Assembly (NCBI GenBank): GCA_026389845.1
Contig: JAPLHB010000112.1
Coordinates: 33,469 to 97,468, forward strand
Source: Chloroflexota bacterium
GTDB taxonomy: Bacteria; Chloroflexota; Anaerolineae; CG2-30-64-16
Reading direction: 5' to 3'
Length of the DNA: 64,000 nt
A program made the translations under genes and the position numbers. Within the stretch, counting starts at the first letter, position 1; every line of letters begins with the position of its first letter. Under the pieces are notes generated by a model. The model ran no database searches, was not told the origin of the DNA, and saw nothing but the letters and a program-made list of their open reading frames with translations. Shown in pieces: positions 1-8,494 of this stretch.

Positions 1-886
1 TGCGCCAGAGGTTGACGAACGACTGCGACCGAAACTGCCGCGTGCTGGCTCCGCCGTGATGAATCACCACCGCGGATGGCACGCAGTAGAACGGCCAGCC
101 GGCCCGCTGGATGCGCCAGCACCAGTCCACTTCTTCGGCGTACATGAAGTAGCCCTCGTCCAGCAGCCCTGCGGCCGCGATCGCCCCGCGACGCACCATC
201 AACGCAGCGCCCAGAGTGAAGTCAATCGGGAAGGGCCGGCCGGACTCGAACAAAGCGCGGGCATAGCGGCCGTTGAGGCGAGAGTCGAGCAGGCGCCGCG
301 GCCGTGGCGGGAACAGATCGAACCAGAGCTGGAGCAGGCCTGGAAAGCGAAACGCGCCGTGCTGGAATCGGCCATCGGGATAGCGCAACTGCGCGCCCAC
401 GCCGCCCACCTGCGGATGCTCGGCCAGAAACCGCGCCATCTGCCCGATCGCGTCACCGACGGGTTCGGCGTCGGGGTTGAGGAGGAGGACAGATTGCGGA
501 TTGCGGATTGCGGATTGCGGATTGCGGATTGCGTGCTCCCCCGCGCCCCCGCGCCCCTGCTCCCCTACCCCCCCCCGCCCCTGCCCCTCCACGCCCTCAA
601 ATCCCAGCATCCGCAGCGCTAAGTTATTTCCACCCGCAAACCCCAAGTTGTCGTGGCTGGCAATAAGGTGTACCTGCGGAAACTCGGCTGCCACCATCGC
701 CGCGCTGCCGTCGGAGGAGACGTTGTCTACGACGATGACCGACGACGACAGACCGCTGACCGCCAAACTCGCAAAGGTCGCGTTCAAACACGCGGCCAGC
801 AACTCGCGCACATTGTAGCTGACGATCACAACAGCGAGGGTTGCTAGTTCAGTTGGCTCTCCAGACGATTGGCCGTGTTCGGTCAC
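1..886 (-). CDS. Family 2 glycosyltransferase, 3' end beyond the window
   Basis: Partial gene of about 295 visible codons; I read it from a GTG at 886 on the minus strand. It starts with VIVSYN at residues 20-25, followed by VVDNVSSDGS, NLGFAGGNN, LLLNPDAEP (near 133) and EGYFMYAEEVDWCWR (near 245). These are the nucleotide-sugar and acceptor motifs of rhamnosyltransferase-like GT2 enzymes, which act at the cytoplasmic membrane face and add sugars to surface glycans. Codons about 98-132 encode a low-complexity Gly-rich stretch and an AIRNPQS repeat that the family lacks. It comes from a heptanucleotide DNA repeat inserted in frame. The start is uncertain because no clear ribosome site is seen. 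Confidence 0.85.
   Translation of the reverse strand, partial: MTEHGQSSGEPTELATLAVVIVSYNVRELLAACLNATFASLAVSGLSSSVIVVDNVSSDGSAAMVAAEFPQVHLIASHDNLGFAGGNNLALRMLGFEGVEGQGRGGVGEQGRGGAGEHAIRNPQSAIRNPQSVLLLNPDAEPVGDAIGQMARFLAEHPQVGGVGAQLRYPDGRFQHGAFRFPGLLQLWFDLFPPRPRRLLDSRLNGRYARALFESGRPFPIDFTLGAALMVRRGAIAAAGLLDEGYFMYAEEVDWCWRIQRAGWPFYCVPSAVVIHHGGASTRQFRSQSFVNLWR
487..590. repeat. Heptanucleotide repeat plus G/C-rich tract inside the GT2 gene
   Basis: On the + strand the unit ATTGCGG recurs about six times (487-536), followed by a C-rich low-complexity tract to about 590. The whole insert keeps the GT2 frame open. Confidence 0.8.
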
Positions 887-887
887 C

Positions 888-935
888 TTGTCACCCCGTC
901 ACCTTGTCACCTTGTCACCGTGTCACCCTCACGGC
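888..935. repeat. Octanucleotide tandem repeat (TCACCTTG)
   Basis: Five to six imperfect copies of an 8-nt unit TCACC(T/G)TG fill the gap between the 5' end of the GT2 gene and the 3' end of the next gene. The same unit, as GGTGACAA, recurs near 42.9 and 51.3 kb. Confidence 0.75.
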
Positions 936-2227
936 GCCCCCACCACCACGCTGATCCGGTCAATATCGTTGTTCACCACGGCCACGAACTCGTGGATCAG
1001 CCCGCCGCCCCAGAAGTTAGTACCCACCGGCGGCTTCTGGTCAATCTGGATGCAGCCGGAAACCAGCCCGCGCTTGCCGGGCAGCAGGTAGTATTGCGGC
1101 TGACCGTCAATGATACGCTCTTCCAGGTCTTGCTTGCGGCCGATGGCCCAACGGAACGGGAAGTCCACGCCGGTGGTGTCGAAGTTGATGCCGAAGCGCC
1201 AGATACCGGCCTGTTGATACCACGATGTCTCGCCCTGCCGCCCCGCCAGCGCGTTGTAATTCTCGCTGAACTTGAAAGTCTGCCCCGGCCAGGGGCCGGC
1301 CGTGCGGATGGGAACCGGGCCGATGTTGACCACCGTCGTCGTGAAGCAAAACGACCCTCCCAACGGCACGCTCACCACCCGGTTCATCTCGCCCTGCCAG
1401 TCAATCTCGCCCCCGGCCACCTCAGCGCGCGGCTTGCCGCCCTCCTTGATCGTCAGCGTGGCGGAGACCTGCACCCGGTTACCGACCTTGTCTTCGGCCT
1501 CGGCGAAGACCACGTAGTCGCCATCGGGCGGCGGCTCGGCATTGAGGTCTACGCCGCCATCGTAATCATAGCCGTGATACCCCGCGTCCCCCGGCTCCGC
1601 GGTGGAGACCACTTGATCTTCAGCAATCGGATACTTGAGCTTGTCGTCGCCAACCGGGCGCAAGTAGACCTGCATGCGTTCGGCCTTCTTGGTCAGGTAA
1701 TACGAGATCGAGACGCGGTCGTGGATGCTGTCCTGGTTGGGCGTGAAGTCCGGCGGCACCACGGTGAAATTGTGAATCTCCGGCAGCGTCGTGTCCGCGC
1801 CTTGCAGGGTGATCCGGCCTTCGGCCCGCTGCGTCCGGCCGCCCGCGTCGGTCGCCTCAATGACCCAGGTATAGACGCCGTCGGGGAGCAGTTGGCTCTC
1901 CACCAGCATCGGCCCGCCCGCCACCTGGCGCACTTGCGGATCGTTGATCGCGCCGCCCCAATAGACATCGTATTTGCCCGGCGAGCGCCGCTGCGCGTTG
2001 CGGAAGTAGCGCCGGCCGCCCGCCGCATCCACGAAGTAGATCGAGACATCCGCCGATCGGCCGACCTGGTACTTGATGTGCGTCACATCCTCTTTGCCAT
2101 CGGCGTTGGGCGAGATGGCCGCGGGCGCGACCTCCACGTCCGAGAGCAACGGCTGGAACATGCAACCGCCGAACAGCAACGCCGCGCCGGCCACGAAAAT
2201 CAGCCACCATCGGGGATGAGCCCGCAT
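929..2227 (-). CDS. Secreted lipoprotein with bacterial Ig/FlgD-like repeats
   Basis: 432 residues from the ATG at 2227, which has GGAGG 5 nt upstream; an in-frame start at 2281 lacks a ribosome site. A hydrophobic N-terminus runs into LLFGGC, a lipobox, so the protein is probably lipidated and surface-attached. Next come segments of the type FSPNADGKED/VSIYFVD and FTPNQDSIHD/VSISYYL, as in FlgD/CHU-like Ig domains, each ending in a DGVYTWVIEATDAGG or DGDYVVFAEAEDKVGN strand. The C-terminal 150 residues look like a further beta domain. No catalytic motif is seen. It lies among glycan genes, so a structural or binding role at the cell surface is an inference. Confidence 0.7.
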   Translation of the reverse strand: MRAHPRWWLIFVAGAALLFGGCMFQPLLSDVEVAPAAISPNADGKEDVTHIKYQVGRSADVSIYFVDAAGGRRYFRNAQRRSPGKYDVYWGGAINDPQVRQVAGGPMLVESQLLPDGVYTWVIEATDAGGRTQRAEGRITLQGADTTLPEIHNFTVVPPDFTPNQDSIHDRVSISYYLTKKAERMQVYLRPVGDDKLKYPIAEDQVVSTAEPGDAGYHGYDYDGGVDLNAEPPPDGDYVVFAEAEDKVGNRVQVSATLTIKEGGKPRAEVAGGEIDWQGEMNRVVSVPLGGSFCFTTTVVNIGPVPIRTAGPWPGQTFKFSENYNALAGRQGETSWYQQAGIWRFGINFDTTGVDFPFRWAIGRKQDLEERIIDGQPQYYLLPGKRGLVSGCIQIDQKPPVGTNFWGGGLIHEFVAVVNNDIDRISVVVGAP

Positions 2228-2361
2228 CAGGAACCTCCAGTTTGGTAGACAAGGAAACAAGAAAGAGATTCTTCGTCGCAAATACCGCTCCTCAGAATGA
2301 CCCCGATGAGCCGAGTCTATCAGAGAGGCGACACGCCGTCAAGAAACCAGCCAACCAGCGT

Positions 2362-2412
2362 CTAGCTTCCAGCTTCCAGTTTCCTGTTTCCAGCATCCAG
2401 TTTCCAGCTTCA
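2362..2412. repeat. Heptanucleotide repeat (TTCCAGC type)
   Basis: About seven degenerate copies of a TTCCAG(C/T) unit lie in the short gap just upstream of the lipoprotein gene and run to the 3' end of the GT39 gene. Confidence 0.7.
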
Positions 2413-4635
2413 TCGTTCAATCCGCACCGGCCCGAGCCGCACTCGTTTCCCCGCGGGGTTATCGGCCACATCGCGGATGTCCAGGCCGGCAGGATCGGCG
2501 GCGGCGTAGACGGCCAGGGTGACGAAGTAGTCGCCGGCTGCTGCGCCCGCGGGCAAGGGTAGCAGGTAGCGGCCGACGACCGCCTGGCCGGGTTGCCAGC
2601 GAAACGCGGGGTAGGTGTAGCCGGCGGGCCGGCCGTCCCACCGCCCCACCTCACGACCGGCAGCGTCCTCCAGAACAAGCGAAACCTGGTAGTCGGCCGT
2701 GATGGTGTTCAAACCGCGCCAGTAGACGGTAATCTCGCCCCGCTGCGGATCGTCCCAGCCAAGCAACGCGACCTGGTGCGCATAGTTCGCGGCATCGGCG
2801 TGCTGGGGCTGCGGCTCGGCTGGGAAGGTCGCACCGGGGCGCAGTTGCCAGCGCCGCAGCTTCAGGTGCCAGAACTCGCGGCCTACCGGCTGCTCCACGC
2901 CTGCCCGGTCAAGAAAATAGGGCACGATGCCGATGGGGTCCACCGCCTCGTCCTGCCACTCCACCAGCCACGCGCCCGTCTTGTCGGCCAACGCCCGTGT
3001 CAGATCCGCGCCCGCCTCGAAACCGAGGACGCGGTTCACGTCCAGGATGTCAATCTCCGGCAGTCGCGTTCGTGCGATGTCCGGCGCGTAATAGTCCCAG
3101 GCGGGCCACGCGTGTCCGGAGACGAGCAACACCGCCTCGTCGGGCATCATCTGCGCCCGCACGGTCGCGATCAACTCGCGCCACTGGGCCTTCGTAAACG
3201 CCGGGTCGGTGAACCAGTTGCGGAGGGCGACGAAGGAAGTGGCAACCAAAAAGACGACAAGGGCCAGAAGGAGGGTATTAGGTATTAGGTATTGCGTACG
3301 GCGTATTACGTACTGCGTATTGCGTGTTGCGTGTTGCGTCCTATTCGCGGCGCGTTGCATTTTCCGATCCCTAGTCCCTAGTACCCAATCCCCAATCCCC
3401 AATCCCCAATCCCCAATCCCCCCCGCCAGAATCAACAGATACGCCGGCGAAACCATCATCAGGTAGCGCGCGTTGAATTTCGGCGTGCGCAAGGCGAGGA
3501 TGAGGATGGCGAGGAGGGGGACGAGTAGACAAGTAAACAAGTAGACCAGGGAACGTATCCGCTTATCCGTTTCCATCCGCTGCCCCCGCCACAACAACGC
3601 GACCACGGCCACGCCGCAGGCCACGGCAAACAACGGCAGTAGCCGCACGGCATCGGCTTCCAGCATCGTCTCCGGCGCGCCCGCGGTGAAGCTGATCGCC
3701 ACGTGGCGCAACGCCTCACCCAGCTTGAGGTTACCCTGCCAGTAGGAAGCGTCCACCTGGTAGCGGGTCAGCATGGCGGGCAGCCAGGGGAGGTAGAGCA
3801 GGGCGATGGCGAGAAAGGCGAGGAGCGGCCTCACCCCCCGGCCACTGCGGGTGAAAATTGGGCCGACTGGATTCGAGGCTTTAGCCGGTCTGGTGGACGA
3901 TGCGGGAAACCGGCTGAAGCCTCTAGTCCAGAAGAGCAGGCGACCATTTTCTTGGCAGAGGGGGCCAGGGGGGGGAAGGACCAAGCACACCCCAAACGCC
4001 ACCAGCAAAAACGCGCCGAAATAATGCGTGTAGAGCATCGCGGTCGCGGCGAGCACAAAGGCAAGCCACCACCGGCCCGGTGACCAACGACGAACGACCA
4101 ATGACAAATGTGCTTCACCCTTCGTCCTTCGTCCTTCGTCCTTCGTCGCCCTCAGCAGCGCATACCCCGCCAACACACCCCAAAACGTCAGCAGCGTGTA
4201 CATCCGCGCTTCCTGGGCGTAGTAGACGTAGAGCGGCGAGATGGCCGCCAGGAACGCGGCCGTGAGGGACGCGATCTGCCCCGACCGCCCGCGGCCGAAG
4301 AGCCGCCGGCCGGTGGCCCAGAGCAGCGGCACGGTCAGCACGCCGAAAAAGGCTGACGGGAAACGCAGCGCCCATTCGCCGCGCCCAGCCAGACGTGTCC
4401 AGCCCGCCACAGCGTAGTAGTAGAGCGGCGGCTGGATGTCGTCCGCCGTCCAGCGCGTCAGCTCCGCGATCCCCTTGGCTGCCACCTGCGCTGTAACCGC
4501 TTCATCGTACCAAAGGCTCTGTCCGCCCAGGTGGTAGACGCGAACGGCGAAGGCCAGCAGCAAGATGATGAGAAGGGCTGCGTGCTGCGTGCTGCGTGCT
4601 GCGTACTGCGTGTTGCGTGCTGCAGAGCCTGTCAT
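2410..4635 (-). CDS. GT39-type polytopic membrane glycosyltransferase with C-terminal beta domain
   Basis: 741 residues. The N-terminal half carries GGQSLWYDEAVTAQVA, DIQPPLYYYAVAGW and YYAQEARMYTLL, the catalytic loop (DE) and conserved membrane motifs of the PMT/ArnT/GT39 superfamily. These enzymes move sugars from polyprenyl-phosphate donors on the outer membrane face. About 9-11 membrane segments follow. The last 150 residues form a soluble beta domain ending in RLGPVRIER. The reading frame crosses four repeat inserts: heptads in the N-terminus, at 4083-4147 and at 3280-3425, and an inverted repeat at 3867-3931. All lie in cytoplasmic or extracytoplasmic loops. A paralogue sits at 47372-49834. 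The acceptor is unknown. Confidence 0.85.
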   Translation of the reverse strand: MTGSAARNTQYAARSTQHAALLIILLLAFAVRVYHLGGQSLWYDEAVTAQVAAKGIAELTRWTADDIQPPLYYYAVAGWTRLAGRGEWALRFPSAFFGVLTVPLLWATGRRLFGRGRSGQIASLTAAFLAAISPLYVYYAQEARMYTLLTFWGVLAGYALLRATKDEGRRTKGEAHLSLVVRRWSPGRWWLAFVLAATAMLYTHYFGAFLLVAFGVCLVLPPPGPLCQENGRLLFWTRGFSRFPASSTRPAKASNPVGPIFTRSGRGVRPLLAFLAIALLYLPWLPAMLTRYQVDASYWQGNLKLGEALRHVAISFTAGAPETMLEADAVRLLPLFAVACGVAVVALLWRGQRMETDKRIRSLVYLFTCLLVPLLAILILALRTPKFNARYLMMVSPAYLLILAGGIGDWGLGIGDWVLGTRDRKMQRAANRTQHATRNTQYVIRRTQYLIPNTLLLALVVFLVATSFVALRNWFTDPAFTKAQWRELIATVRAQMMPDEAVLLVSGHAWPAWDYYAPDIARTRLPEIDILDVNRVLGFEAGADLTRALADKTGAWLVEWQDEAVDPIGIVPYFLDRAGVEQPVGREFWHLKLRRWQLRPGATFPAEPQPQHADAANYAHQVALLGWDDPQRGEITVYWRGLNTITADYQVSLVLEDAAGREVGRWDGRPAGYTYPAFRWQPGQAVVGRYLLPLPAGAAAGDYFVTLAVYAAADPAGLDIRDVADNPAGKRVRLGPVRIER
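3280..3425. repeat. Two heptanucleotide repeat blocks inside the GT39 gene
   Basis: The first block is built on GCGTATT/GGTATTA, the second on CCCAAT(C) with five near-perfect copies (about 3377-3420). They encode the in-frame low-complexity segment GIGDWGLGIGDWVLGT and the following NTQY-rich stretch of the protein. Confidence 0.85.
3867..3931. repeat. Inverted repeat, in-frame insert family (copy 1)
   Basis: Arms CTGGATTCGAGGCTTTAGCC and the reverse complement of GGCTGAAGCCTCTAGTCCAG flank a short loop. A related copy lies at 6553-6612 in the neighbouring transferase gene. Both keep the host frame open. Confidence 0.65.
4083..4147. repeat. Heptanucleotide repeat (CTTCGTC) inside the GT39 gene
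   Basis: GACGAAC-type units followed by at least four exact CTTCGTC units. On the coding (minus) strand this gives the TKDEGRR repeat in the protein. Confidence 0.85.
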
Positions 4636-4665
4636 TCGTCGTTCGTCTTTCGTCTTTCGTCCACG
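4568..4665. repeat. Heptanucleotide repeats at the start of the GT39 gene
   Basis: TGCGTGC/TGCGTAC units (about 4575-4620) encode the NTQYAARSTQHAA N-terminus. A second block of (C/T)TTCGTC units (about 4630-4662) lies just upstream of the start codon at 4635. Confidence 0.8.
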
Positions 4666-4675
4666 GTCACGTCCA

Positions 4676-7291
4676 TCATTCCAGCGATGCGCAGCTCTCG
4701 GCCGCCAGCAAACACGCCAGATCGGGCCGCGGGCCGGCCGCGGGATGCACCGTTACTGGCCCCAGGACGAATTCGTCGCCGAGGAGGTTCCCACCCTCAT
4801 CGTAGGCAGCCAGGCGCTCACCGGTCTGCCAATCGTACCAACCTGCGACGAGGTCATAACGCCCTTCTGGCAGACCGGCAGGCACGGCGACGAGGTGGCC
4901 GTCCCAAGTGAGGAGGCCGCCCGGCGGCCAGCCGGAGGTCGGCAACGGCACGAACCAGGTCGGCGTCCCGTCGCCGGTCGCGACCGTCTTGCCCGCGGCG
5001 TCGCGCAGATGCAGGAAAACGGTGTAATCCTTCGGCGCGGGGCCGGCAACCTGCCAACGCAGCGCCACCGGCAGGTTCTTGCCCGGCGCCACTGCCATCG
5101 CCGCGGCCCAGCCGGTCAGCCGGACCGACCACCCCTGGTCCGAAAAACGCGCAGCGATCTGGAACGGATCGTTCGGATCCTTGAGCGGAACCAACGTGCC
5201 CTCGCGCCGCGTCCACGCCAGCCCAACCCACGTGCCAGACACTTCGGAAGTGCCTGGCACGTGACTCACCGTCACCACCGGCGCCCACTCGCGCGGCAGA
5301 TACCACGGCAGCGTCTCGGTCACGAGCGTCTCTCCTGCCTGCCAGCGCGCCGGCGGATACCACAGCAGCGCCGGCATGGGACGCACCGCGGTATCATCGG
5401 CCACGCCGCCATCGGGCGTCAACACCTGCACCGCGATGGCCGTGTCGGGCGACAGCGGGGCCAGCGCCTGCCAATAGAAGCGCAGGCCCGTCCGCCGCCA
5501 TTTGACGTCGTCGAGCACGTCGTAGCCGAGCAACTTGAGCCGATCACCGAAGGTTATGTCGAGTTCGTATTGCGGCTGAGCGGCGGGTGCACGAGCGAAG
5601 TCGTAAAACGCATCGGGCAGAACCGCGCTGCCCCGGCCCTGGGCCAGCAAGATGTAGCCATCTGCGGCATCCACGACGCCCCAGCCGCCCGCCAGCAGCT
5701 TGCGGATCGCCGCCTGCACATCGTTGGGATGGCGGTCGGTCGTACCCGTCACATCCACCAGCGCCCAGGTCGCCTCCCCCAGCCACGGGAACTGGTAGGT
5801 CTGCTCGCGGTGACTGAGGTGCGGATAGAGGTCGGTCGCCGCGCTCAACGCCGCCTCCCGCGGGATTTGCGCCGCGAAGCGATCCAGCAGCCGGTCATGC
5901 GCGGTCACCTGGGGCCAACCTCGCCGCCAGAACTCGCGGCCGATCGGCAGATAGCCGGCCGCGATCTGGTAGCCCAGCGCGGCAAGCAGCAGACCGAGGG
6001 CAGGTATCAGGAACCAGGAGTCAGGAGACAGCCGCGAACCCTCTGACCCCTGACCCCTGACCCCTGACCCCTGATCCCTGATTCCTGACCCCTGCCGCAG
6101 GAACTCGAATCTTCGCAGCAACCGCTCGAAACCGAAGATCGCCGCAACAACAACGAAGGGAACCAGCGGCGTCGAGTAGTGCAGCTCGCCGGAATACTGC
6201 AACGCGTATCCGCTGAGCAGATTTGCCAGCAGCATCGGCAGGCTGAGCAGGAGGATTTCGGGGCCAAGCAGCGCCAGGAAGGCCGTGGGCCAAAGCAGGC
6301 CAGCCAGATAGCGCAGCCGCAGCGGCTCGACCACGATCCGCAACACGGTCAACGGCTGGGTCAACAGGGCTTTAAGCACGTCACCGAAAGAATCGCCCAC
6401 CGCGCCAAAACGCGCGGCGTAGGGGGTCACGGCGAGGCCGTAGGCCAGGGACGCGTAGTGCGGGATGATGACGAAGGTCGCGAGGTAGAACCAGGCGAGG
6501 CCGAACAACGCAATCGTGACGCCCGCGGCTAGAGCCGGCGGAGAGAAGCCCAGGAGTCGAGCCTTCAGGCGGTCTGTGGCGCAAGCGCCAAACCATCTAA
6601 AGCCTCTACTCCGGTCAGGGACACTCTTTGCTTTCGCAAACTGTTCCCCCGACCCTCGCGCGATGGCGTACAAGCCGAGCGTCGTGGTGAGCAAGGCCAT
6701 ACCTTCCTGGACGCCCGCCAACAGCACGCCGGCGATGACAAATTCGCCCCATCGCCGATCTTCCACGGCCCACAGCGCCCACGCGATCAGCGGCGCGGCA
6801 AAGGGAAACGCGTGGAACTCGGCTACCGCGCCGGCTTGAAGCGCGGGCGCGAGGAGGTAGGCGACGGCGAAGATAACGGCGACCCAGTCGTAAGTCGGGT
6901 ATCGGGTATTGGGTATTGGGTATTGAGATTCCCCCGCAGCGCGCGAATCCCCAATCCCTAATCCCCAATCCCCAGCCCTCTTCCGCGCCAGCAAATAAAC
7001 CGGCCATGCCCCAGCCGCCAACGCCGCCGCCTGGAGGATCAACAGCGCTCGCACGTCATCCCAGAGCCAGAAAACCAGCGACACCGGCACGAAAATCGGC
7101 TCCACGTGATCGGTGAGCCGCGTGCTAATCGTCTCGTCTTTGATCTCCTGGAGCAACCGTCCCTGCGCTGTGTTCCAGATCGCCAGGTCAATCTGGCCCA
7201 GATCGGCCTTGTGCGTCAGATGCGCATCGTGCAGGGCGATGCTGTAGGCGGAAAACCAGGCGGTGAATAGGAGCATGGCGATGAGGAGCAC
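4676..7291 (-). CDS. DUF2079-family polytopic membrane protein, probable glycosyltransferase
   Basis: 871 residues. The N-terminus matches DUF2079 proteins: membrane segment, then DLGQIDLAIWNTAQGRLL, HVEPIFVPVSLVFWLW and FHAFPFAAPLIAWALW. Roughly ten membrane spans are followed by a soluble beta domain of about 400 residues. DUF2079 members resemble GT-C transferases, but I know of no assigned reaction. The gene holds four foreign-looking inserts, all in frame: heptads at 6893-6976 and 6016-6097, the inverted repeat at 6553-6612 and the 35-bp palindrome at 5229-5263. It is transcribed with the GT39 gene downstream, separated by 40 nt, and probably helps to build the same surface polymer. Confidence 0.8.
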   Translation of the reverse strand: MLLIAMLLFTAWFSAYSIALHDAHLTHKADLGQIDLAIWNTAQGRLLQEIKDETISTRLTDHVEPIFVPVSLVFWLWDDVRALLILQAAALAAGAWPVYLLARKRAGDWGLGIGDSRAAGESQYPIPNTRYPTYDWVAVIFAVAYLLAPALQAGAVAEFHAFPFAAPLIAWALWAVEDRRWGEFVIAGVLLAGVQEGMALLTTTLGLYAIARGSGEQFAKAKSVPDRSRGFRWFGACATDRLKARLLGFSPPALAAGVTIALFGLAWFYLATFVIIPHYASLAYGLAVTPYAARFGAVGDSFGDVLKALLTQPLTVLRIVVEPLRLRYLAGLLWPTAFLALLGPEILLLSLPMLLANLLSGYALQYSGELHYSTPLVPFVVVAAIFGFERLLRRFEFLRQGSGIRDQGSGVRGQGSEGSRLSPDSWFLIPALGLLLAALGYQIAAGYLPIGREFWRRGWPQVTAHDRLLDRFAAQIPREAALSAATDLYPHLSHREQTYQFPWLGEATWALVDVTGTTDRHPNDVQAAIRKLLAGGWGVVDAADGYILLAQGRGSAVLPDAFYDFARAPAAQPQYELDITFGDRLKLLGYDVLDDVKWRRTGLRFYWQALAPLSPDTAIAVQVLTPDGGVADDTAVRPMPALLWYPPARWQAGETLVTETLPWYLPREWAPVVTVSHVPGTSEVSGTWVGLAWTRREGTLVPLKDPNDPFQIAARFSDQGWSVRLTGWAAAMAVAPGKNLPVALRWQVAGPAPKDYTVFLHLRDAAGKTVATGDGTPTWFVPLPTSGWPPGGLLTWDGHLVAVPAGLPEGRYDLVAGWYDWQTGERLAAYDEGGNLLGDEFVLGPVTVHPAAGPRPDLACLLAAESCASLE
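5229..5263. repeat. 35-bp palindrome inside the DUF2079 gene (copy 1)
   Basis: CACGTGCCAGACACTTCGG and its near-perfect reverse complement meet at a central CTTCGGAAG. The element encodes part of SHVPGTSEVSGTWV in the soluble domain. The second copy lies at 9841-9875 in the aminotransferase gene. Confidence 0.85.
6016..6097. repeat. Heptanucleotide repeat (CCCCTGA) inside the DUF2079 gene
   Basis: Degenerate copies of (C/T)CCCTGA, four of them exact between 6051 and 6079. Read on the minus strand it gives GSGIRDQGSGVRGQGS, in frame. Confidence 0.85.
6553..6612. repeat. Inverted repeat, in-frame insert family (copy 2)
   Basis: Arms GGAGTCGAGCCTTCAGGCGG and the reverse complement of AAAGCCTCTACTCC, with an inner GGCGCAAGCGCC stem. 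Related in sequence and layout to 3867-3931. Confidence 0.6.
6893..6976. repeat. Heptanucleotide repeats (GGGTATT and AATCCCC) inside the DUF2079 gene
   Basis: Three to four GGTATTG units, then AATCCC(C/T) units. In the protein they appear as GDWGLGIGDS and YPIPNTRYP, interrupting an extracytoplasmic loop without a frameshift. Confidence 0.85.
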
Positions 7292-7299
7292 TGGACGCG

Positions 7300-7440
7300 A
7301 CCAATGACCAACGACTGACGACCAACGAAAAACGAAAAACGACCGCCTTTCGTCGTTCGTCGTTCGTCGCCCGTCGTCCGTCGTTCGTCCTCCGTCCTCC
7401 GTCGTCCGTCGTCCGTCATTCGTCCTTCGTCCTTCGCCAC
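7300..7440. repeat. Long heptanucleotide repeat tract between genes
   Basis: About 20 degenerate units of the type GACCAAC/AACGAAA and then (C/T)(G/C)GTCGT(C/T), the longest intergenic tract in this part. It runs up to and into the 3' end of the next minus-strand gene and encodes its WRRTKDE tail. Confidence 0.8.
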
Positions 7441-8327
7441 CACCACAGCGCCACGCCCGCGCCCAACAACTCCCCGGCCACCATCCAGAGCCGGGCAGCG
7501 ACGGCGACGATTGCGGCGACGCCTCCCGGCAAGACCGTCGCCAGGAGCAAGGTCATCACCCCTTCGCGCACGCCCAACCCCGATGGCGTGAGCAGGCTGA
7601 GGTAGCCGATCACGTAGGCCGCGGCCCACGAGGCGACCAGATAGGGCCAGGCCGCGGTGTCCAACGGCGTCAGCGCCCGCACGAACGCGGCAAAGCTCAG
7701 CCCCATCGCCAGCCAGACAATGACGTAGCGCAGACACAACAGCCAGACCTGACCCCAGGTCAACGTCACACGGATCGCGGGCCGGCGCAGACGCGCCATG
7801 GCCCAATTCAGCGCCCACTCCAGGAGGCGCGGCTGCAACAGCAGCAGCCCTAACGGCGCCAGCCACAGCAGCGGTCGCAGCCGGCCGAGCCACTCGCCCT
7901 GCCCCGCGACGGCAAAGTAGGCCGCGGCCAGCACCAGCCCCACCGCAGTTGAGATTGCCTGGTGCAAGACAATGCTGGTCAGCGTGAGCAGCCGGGGGAC
8001 CCCACGCTCGGCCGCCAGTTCGGCCATGCCCAGGAATTGCCAGACGTTGCCGGGGATGTAGCGGACGATGTTGCTGAGGAACCAGATGGGCGCCGCCTGC
8101 CGGTAGGCCAGCGGACCACCCAGGCCGCGCAAGATCATCCGCCAGGTGTCCAACTCAAAGAGCCAGGTCAGTTCCAGCCCCACAAGCGCCAGCAGCACCC
8201 AGCCCGGCGCCAACTGCCAACGATAAGCTCGCAGCGTCGCCCATTGGCTCTGCACCAGCGCGGCCAGAAAGCCAAGCGCCAGCACGAGGACGCCCACCTG
8301 GAGTACACGTCGCCACGGAATCCGCAT
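7416..8327 (-). CDS. Lysylphosphatidylglycerol synthase TM-region/flippase-like membrane protein
   Basis: 303 residues with 7-8 predicted membrane spans. The sequence WFLSNIVRYIPGNVWQFLGM and LLTPSGLGVREGVM matches the conserved P-G and GxGxRE motifs of the UPF0104/LPG_synthase_TM family. Members sit beside glycan genes or form the flippase half of MprF. The soluble lysyl-transferase half is absent here, so a lipid-linked sugar or lipid translocation role is an inference from context. The C-terminal WWWRRTKDE tail comes from the flanking heptad repeat. Confidence 0.8.
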   Translation of the reverse strand: MRIPWRRVLQVGVLVLALGFLAALVQSQWATLRAYRWQLAPGWVLLALVGLELTWLFELDTWRMILRGLGGPLAYRQAAPIWFLSNIVRYIPGNVWQFLGMAELAAERGVPRLLTLTSIVLHQAISTAVGLVLAAAYFAVAGQGEWLGRLRPLLWLAPLGLLLLQPRLLEWALNWAMARLRRPAIRVTLTWGQVWLLCLRYVIVWLAMGLSFAAFVRALTPLDTAAWPYLVASWAAAYVIGYLSLLTPSGLGVREGVMTLLLATVLPGGVAAIVAVAARLWMVAGELLGAGVALWWWRRTKDE

Positions 8328-8401
8328 AGCCGGTATTGTACCGCAAGGAATGGGAAGCGGGTAAATTGGAGATTGGAGATTGGGGCATTGGTAGGAGATT
8401 C

Positions 8402-8410
8402 TGGTATGAT
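8402..8410 (+). promoter_or_regulatory. Candidate extended -10 promoter for the epimerase gene
   Basis: TGGTATGAT, an extended -10 (TGn-TATGAT), lies about 85 nt upstream of the ATG at 8495 in the divergent gap. No good -35 is seen. The predicted leader would contain the heptad tract at 8426-8494. Confidence 0.4.
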
Positions 8411-8425
8411 AAGGACGGACGAATC

Positions 8426-8494
8426 AGCGAATCAACAGATCGGCAAATCAGCAATACGCAATACGCAATATGCAATACGCAGTACGGAATACGC
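8426..8494. repeat. Octa/heptanucleotide repeats forming the leader of the epimerase gene
   Basis: CGAATCAG-type octads give way to AATACGC heptads (about six copies). The last unit abuts the ATG at 8495, leaving no Shine-Dalgarno sequence. Confidence 0.8.
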
